The position numbers were made by a program, and so were the translations under genes. From Saccoglossus kowalevskii (lineage: Eukaryota; Hemichordata; Enteropneusta; Harrimaniidae), in the NCBI RefSeq assembly GCF_000003605.2, contig NW_003134345.1, forward strand, positions 84,122 to 109,036: a stretch of 24,915 bases of DNA. Direction: 5' to 3'. Every line of letters starts with the position of its first letter. Position 1 is the first letter of the stretch. The notes below the pieces were generated by a model. It was given only the letters and a program-made list of their open reading frames with translations. It had not been told where the DNA came from and ran no database searches. Positions 1 to 10,900 of the stretch are shown piece by piece.

Positions 1-359
1 CCCACTTACCAGACACCTACTTCCCACTCCACTTACCAGACACCTACTTCCCACTCCACTTACCAGTCAGAAACCTACTTCCCACTCCACTTACCAGACA
101 CCTACTTCCCACTCCACTTACCAATCAGAAACCAATTTCCCACTCCACTTACCAGACACCTACTTCCCACTCCACTTACCAATCAGACACCTACTTCCCT
201 CTCTAGACTGACCAATTAGACACTAACTTTTACTCCACTTACTAATCACACTTACTTCCCACTCTAGAATTACCAGACACTTACTCCCCACTCCACTTAC
301 CAAACACACACTTCCCACTCCACTTATCAGAAACTTTCTTTCTACTTGCAAATGTCAGC
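1..359. repeat. Minisatellite A, 27- and 31-bp units
   Basis: Tandem copies of CTTACCAGACACCTACTTCC followed by CACTCCA (27 bp), with longer 31-bp forms carrying a TCAG/ATCAG insertion. Copies are near identical at 1-180 and decay from about 195 to 359. On the gene strand each unit includes TGGGAAGTAGGTGTCTGGTAAGTG, split here as TGGGAAGTAG then CTGGTAAGTG, so it repeats a splice-donor-like word. It lies in intron 5 of the USP gene and continues beyond base 1. Confidence 0.92.
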
Positions 360-590
360 ACTTACCAATCTCTGATATCTACTTCCCACCTCAGACTTAC
401 AAATGTCAACACTTACCAATCTCTGAAACTTACTTCCCACTTCAGACTTACAAATGTCAGCACTTACCAATCTCTAATATCTACTTCCCACCTTAGACTT
501 ACAAATGTCAGCACTTACCAATCTCTGAAACTTACTTCCCACTTCAGACTTACAAATGTCAGCACTTACCAATCTCTGATATCTACTTCC
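360..590. repeat. Minisatellite B, 51-bp units, running into USP exon 5
   Basis: Four full units start at 360, 411, 462 and 513, each beginning ACTTACCAATCTCT, and a fifth partial unit at 564-590 spans the exon-5/intron-5 boundary. Units alternate between a GATATC/AATATC type (360, 462, 564) and a GAAACT type (411, 513), so the true period is a 102-bp dimer. It shares the TGGGAAGTA...GGTAAGTG core with minisatellite A, so the two probably have a common origin. Confidence 0.92.
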
Positions 591-748
591 CATTCTAATA
601 AGATCTTCACATGTGTTGGACCACCTTCATCACTGCTTATAGTCATCATCCGCTCAACTAACTCTGAACAAAGAGGGCGCCCTTCATCTGGTGATATGTA
701 ACTTTTGCTCCCTTCACTGTTTACCACACAGAGTTTGAAAACAGGTCC
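570..748 (-). CDS. USP31: USP31/USP43-like deubiquitinase, coding exon 5 (last in window)
   Basis: Acceptor GCTATTTTGCAG|GGA, phase 0. The exon contains GPVFKLCVVNS, SYISPDEGRPLCSELVERM and HVKILLEWEVDIRD, matching the family region just before the second part of the catalytic domain. I end it at GATTG|GTAAGT (intron starts at 569), phase 2, because this is a near-consensus donor and the residues after EWE still align with the family's EWDxxxRD pattern. Reading through gives TAA at 568-566. A weaker donor GAA|GTAGAT at about 585 is the alternative. The last 20-30 bases of this exon are also the first copy of the adjoining 51-bp minisatellite. Confidence 0.88.
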
Positions 749-856
749 CTGCAAAATAGCAATTTAGAATAATAGCATATTACACTTTTATAATAAATAG
801 CATGGATTATAATAGATAGATCAAGCCAGCTGATATATACAAAATTAGACAGTAGC

Positions 857-1045
857 TACTGTAAAATACTTTATTTTCGCTTGGAATTAATTTTCACTAT
901 TTTCGCTGAAGGAATGATTAAAAATTCAGCGAATATACCTTTTTTCCTATATTTCACATTCAACTCAGAAATCAGTGAAAATAAATTCCATACAAAACAC
1001 ACACAAAATAATTTCAGCGAAAATTGAAACATTAAAGAAAAGATA
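857..1045. mobile_element. MITE family 1, copy a (3' end missing), in USP intron 4
   Basis: Begins TACTGTAAAATACTTTATTT and tracks the 13601 copy closely through CAGCGAATATAC and ATAAATTCCATACAAAAC to CAGCGAAAATTGAAAC. It lacks the right terminal repeat, so it is truncated or diverged at that end. It has no coding capacity. Confidence 0.85.
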
Positions 1046-1071
1046 ATTAGCAGAGGTTTAGGTTTACTTAC

Positions 1072-1183
1072 TTTATTCAAAGCAGCATCAGGTTGTCTAA
1101 CTCCCATTGTTTTCAACACCACTTTTTGTAGTTGCATGTAATTTAGATTTCTTGATGCAGCAAAAGAAATGGGTCGTCCAAAC
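1072..1183 (-). CDS. USP31: USP31/USP43-like deubiquitinase, coding exon 4
   Basis: Acceptor TTTTCACAG|G completes the Arg codon split in exon 3, giving KR-FGRPISF, which matches the family's KRFGxPF block. The exon continues to MQLQKVVLKTMGVRQPDAAL and stops at AATAAA|GTAAGT, phase 0. Length is 112 nt (one base plus 37 codons). The reading frame is shared exactly with the neighbouring exons, which is strong support for such a short exon. Its downstream intron (749-1071) is mostly filled by a MITE copy that ends about 25 bases from this donor. Confidence 0.88.
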
Positions 1184-1552
1184 CTGTGAAAATGGAAAGA
1201 TCTTCAATTCTCCCTCAAACAGCATGATGTACACACAGTGCACTTTGCTATGCACCACTGTTTTATTTTCAAAGGTATTATTAGGACTAAAGATTTTGGT
1301 TTGAGTTCACACTCCATTTTGTCTATTAGAGTTCTATCCCTAAAAGAAACGTACATTTTGAATCAAAATTATAAAAAATATGTGCTAAAAATAAAGAACA
1401 GAAGATATTGTCATGAAATGAACTACATATAAAGTATCAAAGTAATTTAGCTGGTAGTTTTCAAAAAGAAGATGAAAATGTAATTGTTGATAGACAGACT
1501 GCTATCTATGACAGCAGAGTTGAAAGAACTTCTAGATGTGATTTAGCCATAC

Positions 1553-1782
1553 CTTTTTCCTTGAACACCAGCTCTGTCTTTATTGAGTAGTACAAGAAAT
1601 ACTGTTTCATCAATAGGGCCATTGCTAGGTCCACCGAGTGTTGGTTGTTTAACACATGCTACTTGCGGCGTATGTGGGGTTTCTATTGCATAGATTACAT
1701 CACCATCATGGATATCTGTCAACGGTTGATCATCTCGAAATGATCTCTGGAAACCATCAATGTACACTTCAGTCAGCACAAG
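1553..1782 (-). CDS. USP31: USP31/USP43-like deubiquitinase, coding exon 3
   Basis: Acceptor TTATCCCTCAG|CTT follows the phase-0 donor of exon 2. The exon reads LVLTEVYIDGFQRSFRDDQP, a very recognisable USP31/USP43 block, then an acidic stretch ending near VIYAIETP. It closes with FLVLLNKDRAGVQGK and a split Arg codon (AG|G). Length is 230 nt and the donor AAAAAG|GTATGG is phase 2. It corresponds to the ubiquitin-like insert between the two halves of the catalytic domain in this family. A linker rich in Gly, Pro and Asn (about PTLGGPSNGPIDE) is shorter than the equivalent loop in vertebrate USP31. Confidence 0.92.
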
Positions 1783-2535
1783 CTGAGGGATAAGTAGAAA
1801 TATTTTGGTTTCAAATTCAGATTTTTTTATTTTCTAAGAATTTTAATTTTAAGTTGTAAACCTTACACTTGATATCCATCTGTTTGGTTTCCCATGAATA
1901 AATGTTTCTAATACGTTATGAATATTCTGTGAGTCTATCAAAGACAATAAATGAAATAAAACTTATACAGAAACACACACAGGAACAAGACTACTTACAA
2001 TTCATTTATAACCAACCACCAGATTAGAATCTAAGTCAGATTCAATAATTTTGATTTTTGTGATTTTAATGATTTATAAAAAGCTGATGTTTGTAATAAG
2101 ACCTGCATTTAATCCATATTGGTGTTGGCCATCTTGGATTTCGTCCAAGACAGTATCGTGTACCATTGTTTGACTAATGACCTCATGAAAAAGCTGATTT
2201 CTTGTGAATATAAATATAGGTAATTATTAGGCTGAACAAGGGTTTTTAAATTAGTAATATTAGACATTCCCTAACAGTGTCACTCATGACAACTGTGATA
2301 TGGTAGTCATAGCAACCCCTCTCCCCTGTTAATTAATATTCATTCATACTTAGAGAATACATTCAAAGAGATAATTCATGCTCAGAATATAAATGATTGC
2401 AGGTTCACTCACAGAATGAATGAGAGACTGTAATTAATGCAACTGAACACATATGCTTTTTAAATATTGTCTACAAGTAAGTCAAAAATACACTATACTG
2501 ACCGACAAATACAACTACGGGAAGTACGTATTTAC
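1783..2535. other. USP intron 2 (753 bp), no further feature
   Basis: AT-rich, lying between GT and AG sites of exons 2 and 3. One YY1-like GGCCATCTTGGAT at about 2127 is the only word of note. No repeat boundary found. Confidence 0.7.
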
Positions 2536-2868
2536 CTGTGTTACAGGAATACCACAACATTTAGCTATAGCTTGCCTCAGATCAGCCACAATGTCAGTAG
2601 CCTCTAAGGAAACACCGACTTGTACCATGTTTGGTATTTGGTTTCCATACACAGCAACCACTTTGATAAGTCTATGATTCTTCTGTGGTAGAGGCAATGA
2701 TAGGCACAGATACGGTTCAAATGTATTCCGTTGTCTCCTACAATTTGGACACGTTAACGTTGATCTGTACTGCGCTTGGCATAGATCATAGACAAAGCTG
2801 TTATTGTAACGCATGTAATTAGCTTGGGCTTCAGCTGCAAGTACTTCAATTGACTTGCTAGAAATGCT
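2536..2868 (-). CDS. USP31: USP31/USP43-like deubiquitinase, coding exon 2 (zinc-ribbon half)
   Basis: Acceptor TTTTTTACACAG|AGC and donor CACAG|GTAAAT, phase 0 at both ends, 111 codons (residues 311-421 of the model). The core reads QAQYRSTLTCPNCRRQ, then NTFEPYLCLSLPLP. This is the conserved USP segment that carries the first CxxC of the zinc ribbon (CPNC, about residues 350-353) and the finger-to-palm strand. A ubiquitin-like fold typical of the family begins after it (RLIKVVAVYGNQ). The segment SIEVLAAEAQANYMRYNNSF joins naturally to the end of exon 1, so direct splicing across the 12.9-kb intron needs no additional exon. The partner CxxC should be in later exons beyond base 1. Confidence 0.92.
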
Positions 2869-3137
2869 CTGTGTAAAAAACAAAACAAAACAAAAATTAT
2901 TACAATCTAGATATTAAGAATTCAGGATAAATACAAACTAACAATGCACTTTCTGCTTGGTACGATCTTCTCTTTGCATGAGAGAGTGAGGATAAACATC
3001 TGAAACAATACAATAATATATCCAAACAAAATTTATGTGGAAAATACAACTACATATATTTTCATAACACCAAAATTAAACTTGGTTGACATTCAGATTT
3101 CCAAGTTTTGAAGATGTCAGATAAAAATTGCATGAGT

Positions 3138-3347
3138 TACTGTAAAACCATTTATTTTCACTGACATTTAATTTCACTATTTTGATGTCTTGAGCATATT
3201 CACTGTGATTTAATTTCACCAACTTATCAAAGGAAATAATGAGTTGTATTGTTATTTTACATGTTCATATAGATTTAATTTAGTGGGTTTTATTTATCAG
3301 CGAAAATAGGGAAATTAAAACCCAGTGAATAATTAATGCATTTACTA
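3138..3347. mobile_element. MITE family 1, copy b (diverged)
   Basis: Starts TACTGTAAAACCATTTATTT and ends ...CAGTGAATAATTAATGCATT then TACTA. The ends are imperfect inverted repeats of one another and match the family 1 terminus. The interior is diverged, with repeated TTTCACTATTTT and CAGCGAAAATAGG words. Confidence 0.7.
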
Positions 3348-4015
3348 CAACTTACAAGAAGAAAACAAAACTGTTTTGAGTTATTGTAACAACGAGAACT
3401 TCCCCCACATATACCTCTCTTTTCATCTAAAATAAAACTGACAAAGGAAGAGTAACTAGATTGACCATTACTGCCTAAATTTGTAATTTCCCAAAATTTG
3501 ACATAATGTAAGATAAAAAAAATAACATTTACAGCTGGATTATTACAACACATGTTAATGAATGTACAAATATCTTATTGATATAACTGCACTAAAAAAA
3601 CAAAGAAAAAAGGTTCCACTAGAAGGCAGTATAAACTTTGAGAGAAATGTACATTGTATAAGTTGTACTTTTAATATTGCGACATGCCGCCACACAACTG
3701 CCCAGCCCAGAATTTAAGTTACCAAAAAAAAATAATCACTTGTACATAACAGATAAGAAGTGATGTTATTAAATTATGTACACAACATATAAATATTATA
3801 TTATTTGTTATTTTAAGTATAAAGTATTTCTTTTTTTCAAGGTATTTCGAAAGTTGCCATGTACTGTATAATGAGAACATACAAAATTAAGCTTTTCAGC
3901 ACAGATTAGATTTTATTAATCTGTAGATTATTAACAATTGTGATATTGCGACCAAAATTGTGTGTATAACTCGCAATCAAATAAAAAATTACAATTGTCT
4001 TTGATAACATTCGCA

Positions 4016-4124
4016 TCATACACAGCCCTGATTTGATTAAATCATGATGAAAACGACCTGTTTCAAATCATACACAGCCTTGATTTGATTAAATCATGAT
4101 GAAAACGACCTGTTTCAAATCATA
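4016..4124. repeat. 52-bp tandem duplication
   Basis: Two adjacent copies (4016-4067, 4068-4119) starting TCATACACAGCC and containing GATTTGATTAAATCATGATG, differing at one base (CCCTG/CCTTG), plus the first five bases of a third copy. The near identity indicates a recent duplication. It is noncoding and lies within USP intron 1. Confidence 0.93.
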
Positions 4125-5189
4125 GGGGTGAGGCAACATTCAGATTTGTACAACTCAAACTTATACTCTGATTTGAACTCAAAGCAAAGGCTTGGCTTTT
4201 GTTACTCTGTACATGGAATTTAGATCTATCAATGAATTCAGGCGATAGAATCTTGTATGTGTTGCGAATTACCCTATATAGCAAGAATAAAACAGGTGTG
4301 AAGTATCGGTAGACAACAAACGTACACTTTGCATGGCATCGCTTCGCCTCAAGGGGGTATTAGTTACTGCGGTCACTAGTGGACATGATGTCTCAGCCAC
4401 ATCACTATTAATATACACGTACGTATGTGACCGTGACACTCGCTTTGAAAGCACATATACAGGGTGGCAAATCTACGAAATTTTGAAGCTGTCTGCATTC
4501 ACCAAGCCATATATCTTTATACTGGCGAGATTCAATGATATAAAAACACACCCACTTACGGTATCAATCCCAGATAGGTTAGCTGAACCTAGAAAGAATG
4601 GTAACGTATTCACATTCTTCCATAGAATATAATCGGTAATAATTGTAACATTTTTTTGTATTTTTTCATGTAGATTTTGAAACAAGACTTTATTTATTTC
4701 TTTTCAGGTCTTATCTGTGGGGAACTTTGACACAATGTAAAAAGGATGATGGATTTAAAGACATTGGTTTTTCTTTCTTTAACTGGAATGTTTTAAATAT
4801 GACTTTAATTAAATTGCTAAATAAAGACTCCGTAAAGTAATATGCATGTACATGTACCGTGTTTAAATAGTCAATTTAAACTATTATAGGAACAAAAACA
4901 TCATGTATGTGCTTTGTTGATGGGAGAACCTAAAAGTGTGGCCGGACAGGCGTCTACACAAATATACTAGTACCATCATACATTGGCAATATATTATGCA
5001 TGCAGTTGGTGGTACTGCGTCATTCAGTAAAACAATAAATACACTGAATTAATAATTCTAGAACTATATACAATATTTTATTTACATACTTGAGCACTAA
5101 TAATGGCTGTATGGGTGTCCCCCAGACAAGTGACAAGTAGGACAAAATGTCCCCACCAAGATCGGTCCTACTCTGCCGAAACTGTTTTA
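4125..5189. other. Gene-free stretch in USP intron 1
   Basis: The open frames at 4333-4632 (plus) and 4269-4454/4473-4685 (minus) share no motif with any family I know and lack supporting splice or start context. CpG density is slightly raised near 4330-4460. Nothing firm is called. Confidence 0.5.
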
Positions 5190-5195
5190 TTACGA

Positions 5196-6242
5196 CACAG
5201 TCCCTCTATCCCCCTTCTGGAAACGACTAGCGTTCTTTTGTCTTGAACTACGTTGTGGGTTCACACCCCGGAAGTCAGACATTTTTACAATACCGTCAGA
5301 ATATTCATTAAAATCGGCAAATTTACCATCATGCAAAGCGATACCTCATTGTATGACTTCACATTGACCTCAAATTCGGGCAACTACAACGTAAACAAAA
5401 CATGTAAACAAAATTAGCACTAAAGAATTTGTGGTTTTTGAACCCTGATACGCATTAAAACCAGCCTACCAACTCATCAATATTGAGTTCCTGCCATGTA
5501 AGGATTAATATTGGAAATTATGTTCATCTTCTAGTTTTAATAAGGAAAAAAAAAAGCGCGTACCAACATGCTGACATCGCTAAACAAATCTTGTGAAAAC
5601 GGCATCGTTTATGTTAAAGTGGTCGATCGAAAATATTTCTGATTCTTGGGGGTTCATAACAATTTAAATCAACTATACAACAACTAATGCCTATATTTGA
5701 AGCAAAAATATAAAACAATGCTTCAATTTTTGTATGTAAATTATTTTTTTTGAAATGCGGTGCGACAAATAACAAATCAGCCCACCAATTTTTAATGATA
5801 TGCTTCGATCATAAAATATCAAAATCGAAGACAAATATTGGTTTCGCGCCGAGAAGAAGGGTAAATAAAATAGATTTCATTTCAATCACCCCAAAAATCA
5901 AACAGGAAAAATTTCTGGGTAAAGGTATGAAAATTTGTTCCATAAATGTGTCGCTGCTGGTAAAATAGATAAATTAAAGAACTACTCGCCGGCTAAATTA
6001 TGACCTTACACAGATATCCTGATTAAAAAATTATGTGAAAAAGCTTGAATTCTAGAATAAACAACTAAGTTGTAAAAAAAACACATAGCACCGACGATGT
6101 CAAAAATAGTGATCGACTGTATACTAATAATGATCACGCGACACTGCTTTACTCATACTCGCAATGTGCCTTTGCCAGGGAAGGAGGCCAATTCACACCT
6201 AATACAATGACCGTTTCCAGACTTGGGATAGGGGGACTGTGG
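5196..6242. mobile_element. Non-autonomous TIR DNA transposon (about 1.05 kb)
   Basis: Left end ACAGTCCCTCTATCCC...TCTGGAAACG (5197-5225). The right end, read in reverse complement, is ACAGTCCCCCTATCCC...TCTGGAAACG (6211-6240). TTACGA occurs immediately outside both ends (5190-5195 and 6243-6248), a likely target-site duplication. No transposase frame is visible; the longest open frame (5750-5968 plus) resembles nothing I recognise. Superfamily uncertain; the duplication length could be 6-8 bp. Confidence 0.75.
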
Positions 6243-6412
6243 TTACGAGCATGTTGCATCTACTTCTAAGGTATATGATTGCAATGCTAATATTTTGTAT
6301 GTTATAAGAACAACGTAATTCTAATTATTTAGTTTTAAAACTTGTACATTGCGAGTAGGTGTATTTACATTTATTTCCCAATAACTTGTATGTAACAAAT
6401 GTTTGTTTTTTT

Positions 6413-6499
6413 ATATTTATTTACTAATAACTCGTACTTTGAAAGTATGGATTTATTACATTTTTTGGAGATCAATATATGTTATTAGTAAATAAATAT
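6413..6499. repeat. 19-bp perfect inverted repeat (hairpin)
   Basis: ATATTTATTTACTAATAAC at 6413-6431 is the exact reverse complement of 6481-6499, with a 49-base loop. Both arms are AT-rich. It may be a relic of a small element or simply a cruciform-prone site. Confidence 0.7.
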
Positions 6500-7967
6500 G
6501 AAACATGGGAGACCAAAACTTTTTGGTTGGCAAATGGTAGCAAATGTAATGCTAAAAAATCATTCTTATAGCTTTTTGGACAGGCACATTCAAATTCCTG
6601 GCTATTCTCAGATACAGCTGTCTAGTATGAGAAGTAAACAGCGGGTACTGTCTTAGGTGAGAGGAAAAACAATCATTTGTTTACATAGTACACATAGGCA
6701 AGTGTAAATAATAAACAAGTAGAATCAAATTACTGGTAAGATGATTAGGCACAAATACTTTCAGGTAAATTTGAGTATTTATTCAATTACAGTAATCAGT
6801 GTGGTAAAGATTTTACTTTCAAGATTATAAAATAATAAAAATAATAAAAATAATAAAATTTACAATGTGCAAGCAGCAGAATAACTACATGTAGAATTAG
6901 TCTCATTGTTAGACACAACGTCTCTCAATGTGACCATGATGATTCTCATGTCAGAATTGACATACTGAAATAAATAGTTATAAATATAATGGTAATCTCA
7001 ACATGCCGAAGCTAACCATTCATGCCCATACTAATAGTCTAAATTTAAAAATGATTTGCATTTTGCTCATACATGTACTTGCTTTTTTAGCCTGTATTAA
7101 GCTTTCACTTTTGTTTTTTCAGGCTAAAATCTTTTACCTCTGCCATAAAAGCTATGTGTGACTGCAACTTATGCCGGAATGTTCTAGTGATGTTGGCTAC
7201 AGGTTCATATGCACAGTCACATAGCAATTCAAAATGTTTCAACATTAAAATTAGTCATTTATAATTGTATAAATCAAAATTCAAATTAAAAAAACACAAT
7301 GAATGTGTAATTTTTAATTGAATACTCAAACAGAATTGATATTACAGAATATTCAAGTTGTTCATATTAACCTTTCAAAATTTTGGGTTAAAAATGTCAC
7401 TTTAGTACATGTTCAGTTTGAAACAAGATGGGTAATTGTAAACTTTTGCTACATGACAAAAATAGAAAAAGTGCTCCACCAGTGGAGTGATATTAAAAAG
7501 TTTATTGACCCCGAATACAGACTCTATGGGTAGGACTATGAAAGGAACACATTCTTCTTTTACAGCAAGTGTGAATGAAAATAATCCTTATTATAAGACC
7601 AAAGAAAGAGCAGCATAAACCATGAATGGATATTCCATTCTAATTTGTAATCATTAAGGGAGGTACCAATATTACTACTGGAGGGGTTTCAGATGGAATT
7701 AGCAGACAAAATGATTTGGAATCTGTACACAAAAAGTTTAAATAAAGTATAATGTGATACATATCAATGGGTATTCTTAGAAGATGGAATGGAGACTTTT
7801 GACAAACCGACATATAAGTCATCATTAAACTATACCCTGCTAACATTTAATAACAGCAACATAAATTTTTAAAGTAGAATGATAATACCAAAAGACACCT
7901 CCAGCCAAAACAATGTTGACATTTTTATGATTTGGCAGCTTTCACAAAATAATCAATTTTAAATAAT
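6500..7967. other. AT-rich gene-free stretch in USP intron 1
   Basis: Contains an (AATAATAAA)n-like run near 6825-6858 and scattered short frames with no recognisable product. Confidence 0.55.
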
Positions 7968-10900
7968 CAGACTGACACACACAGACCACCAGTTTCATCA
8001 GACTGACACACACAGACCACCAGTTTTATCAGACTGACACACACAGACCACCAGCTTTATCAGAATGACACACACAGACCATCAGTTTTATCAGACTGAC
8101 ACACACAGACCATCAGTTTTATCAGACTGACACACACAGACCATCAGTTTCATCAGACTGACACACCCAGACTAGACCACCAGTTTTATCAGACTGACAC
8201 ACACAGACCACCAGTTTTATCAGAATGACACACACAGACCACCAGTTTTATCAGACTGACACACACAGACCATCAGTTTTATCAGACTGACACACACAGA
8301 CCACCAGTTTTATCAGACTGGCACACACAGACCACCAGTTTTATCAGACTGACACACACAGACCACCAGTTTTATCAGACTGGCACACACAGACCACCAG
8401 TGTCATCAGACTGCGACACACAGACCACCAGTGTCATAAAACTGACACACACAGACCACCAGTTTTATCAGACTGACACACACAGACCACCAGTTTTATC
8501 AGACTGGCACACACAGACCACCAGTGTCATCAGACTGCGACACACAGACCACCAGTGTCATAAAACTGACACACACAGACCACCAGTTTTATCAGACTGA
8601 CACACACAGACCACCAGTTTTATCAGACTGACACACACAGACCACCAGTTTCATCAGACTGACACACACAGGCCACCAGTTTCATCAGACTGACACACAC
8701 AGACCACCAGTTTCATCAGACTGACACACACAGACCACCAGCTTTATCAGACTGACACACACAGACCACCAGTTTTATCAGACTGGCACACACAGACCAC
8801 CAGTTTTATCAGACTGACACACCCAGACTAGACCACCAGTTTTATCAGACTGACACACACAAACCACCAGTTTTAACAGACTGACACACACAGACCACCA
8901 GTTTCATCAGACTGACACATACAGACCACCAGTTTCATCAGACTGACACACAGACCACCAGTTTCATCAGACTGACACACACAGACCACCAGTTTCATCA
9001 GACTGACACACACAGACCACCAGTTTCATCAGACTGACACACACATACCACCAGTTTCATCAGACTGACACACACAGACCACCAGTTTTATCAGACTGAC
9101 ACACACAAACCACCAGTTTTAACAGACTGACACACCCAGACCACCAGTTTTATCAGACTGACACACACAGACCATCAGTTTTATCAGACTGACACACACA
9201 GACCACCAGTTTCATCAGACCGACACACACAGACCACCAGTTTCATCAGACTGACACACACAGACCACCAGCTTTATCAGACTGACACACACAGACCATC
9301 AGTTTAATCAGACTGACATACCCAGACCACCAGTTTCATCAGACTGACACACACAAACCATCAGTTTTATCAGACTGACACACACAGACCACCAGTTTCA
9401 TCAGACTGACACACAGACCACCAGTGTCATCAAACTGACACACACAGACCACCAGTTTTATCAGAATGACACACATAGACCACCAGTTTCATCAGACTGA
9501 CATACCCAGACCACCAGTTTCATCAGACTGACACACACAGACCACCAGTTTCATCAGACTGACACACACAGACCACCAGTGTCATCAAACTGACACACAC
9601 AGACCACCAGTGTCATCAAACTGACACACACAGACCACCAGTTTTATCAGAATGACACACACAGACCACCAGTTTCATCAGACTGGCACACACAGACCAC
9701 CAGTTTCATCAGACTGGCACACACAGACCACCAGTTTCATCAGACTGGCACACACAGACCACCAGTTTCATCAGACTGGCACACACAGACCACCAGTTTC
9801 ATCAAACTGACACACACAGACCACCAGTTTCATCAGACTGGCACACACAGACCACCAGTGTCATCAGACTGACACGCAGACCACCAGTGTCATCAGACTG
9901 ACACCCAGACCACCAGTTTTATCAGACTGACACACACATACCACCAGTTTCATCAGACTGACACGCAGACCACCAGTTTTATCAGACTGACACACACAGA
10001 CCACCAGTTTCATCAGACCGACACACACAGACCACCAGTTTCATCAGACCGACACACACAGACCACCAGCTTTATCAGACTGACACACACAGACCATCAG
10101 TTTAATCAGACTGACACACACAGACCATCAGTTTCATCAGACTGACACACAGACCACCAGTTTTATCAGACTGACATACCCAGACCACCAGTTTCATCAG
10201 ACTGACACACACAGACCACCAGTTTTATCAGACTGACACACACAGACCACCAGTTTTAACAGACTGACACACACAGACCACCAGTTTCATCAGACTGACA
10301 CATACAGACCACCAGTTTCATCAGACTGACACACACAGACCACCAGTTTCATCAGACTGACACACAGACCACCAGTTTCATCAGACTGACACACACAGAC
10401 CACCTTTTTCATCAGACTGACACACACAGACCACCAGTTTCATCAGACTGACACACACAGACCACCAGTTTCATCAGACTGACATACCCAGACCACCAGT
10501 TTCATCAGACTGACACACACAGACTACCAGTTTCATCAGACTGACACACACAAACCATCAGTTTTATCAGACTGACACACACAGACCACCAGTTTCATCA
10601 GACTGACACACACAGACCACCAGCTTTATCAGACTGACACACACAGACCATCAGTTTAATCAGACTGACACACACAGACCATCAGTTTAATCAGACTGAC
10701 ACACACAGACCATCAGTTTCATCAGACTGACACACAGACCACCAGTTTTATCAGACTGACACACACAGACCACCATTTTTATCAGACTGGCACACACAGA
10801 CCACCAGTTTCATCAGACTGACACACACAGACCATCAGTTTTATTGGACTGACACACACAGACCACCAGTTTTATCAGACTGACACACACAGACCACCAG

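Noticed and set aside
2950-2999. Possible extra USP exon (acceptor TTGTTTCAG, frame VYPHSLMQREDRTKQK)
   Set aside because: It would be 50 nt starting in phase 1, while exon 1 ends in phase 0, so direct inclusion breaks the frame. Exons 1 and 2 already align continuously with the family. It could be a cryptic or poison exon, but nothing supports that.
3415-3470. Possible extra USP exon (acceptor TTTAGGCAG, frame NGQSSYSSFVSFILDEKR)
   Set aside because: 56 nt, needs phase-2 entry and gives TAA if joined to exon 1. It chains in phase with the 2950-2999 candidate, but a third linking exon would be needed and none was found.
4333-4632. 99-codon plus-strand frame with overlapping minus frames
   Set aside because: No motif, competing frames on both strands, inside an intron; likely chance or old repeat.
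8400-8600. Open frame of 66 codons with repeated THTDHQFYQTD-like words
   Set aside because: It is simply the 31-bp minisatellite read across its three frames; period not divisible by three, no start context.
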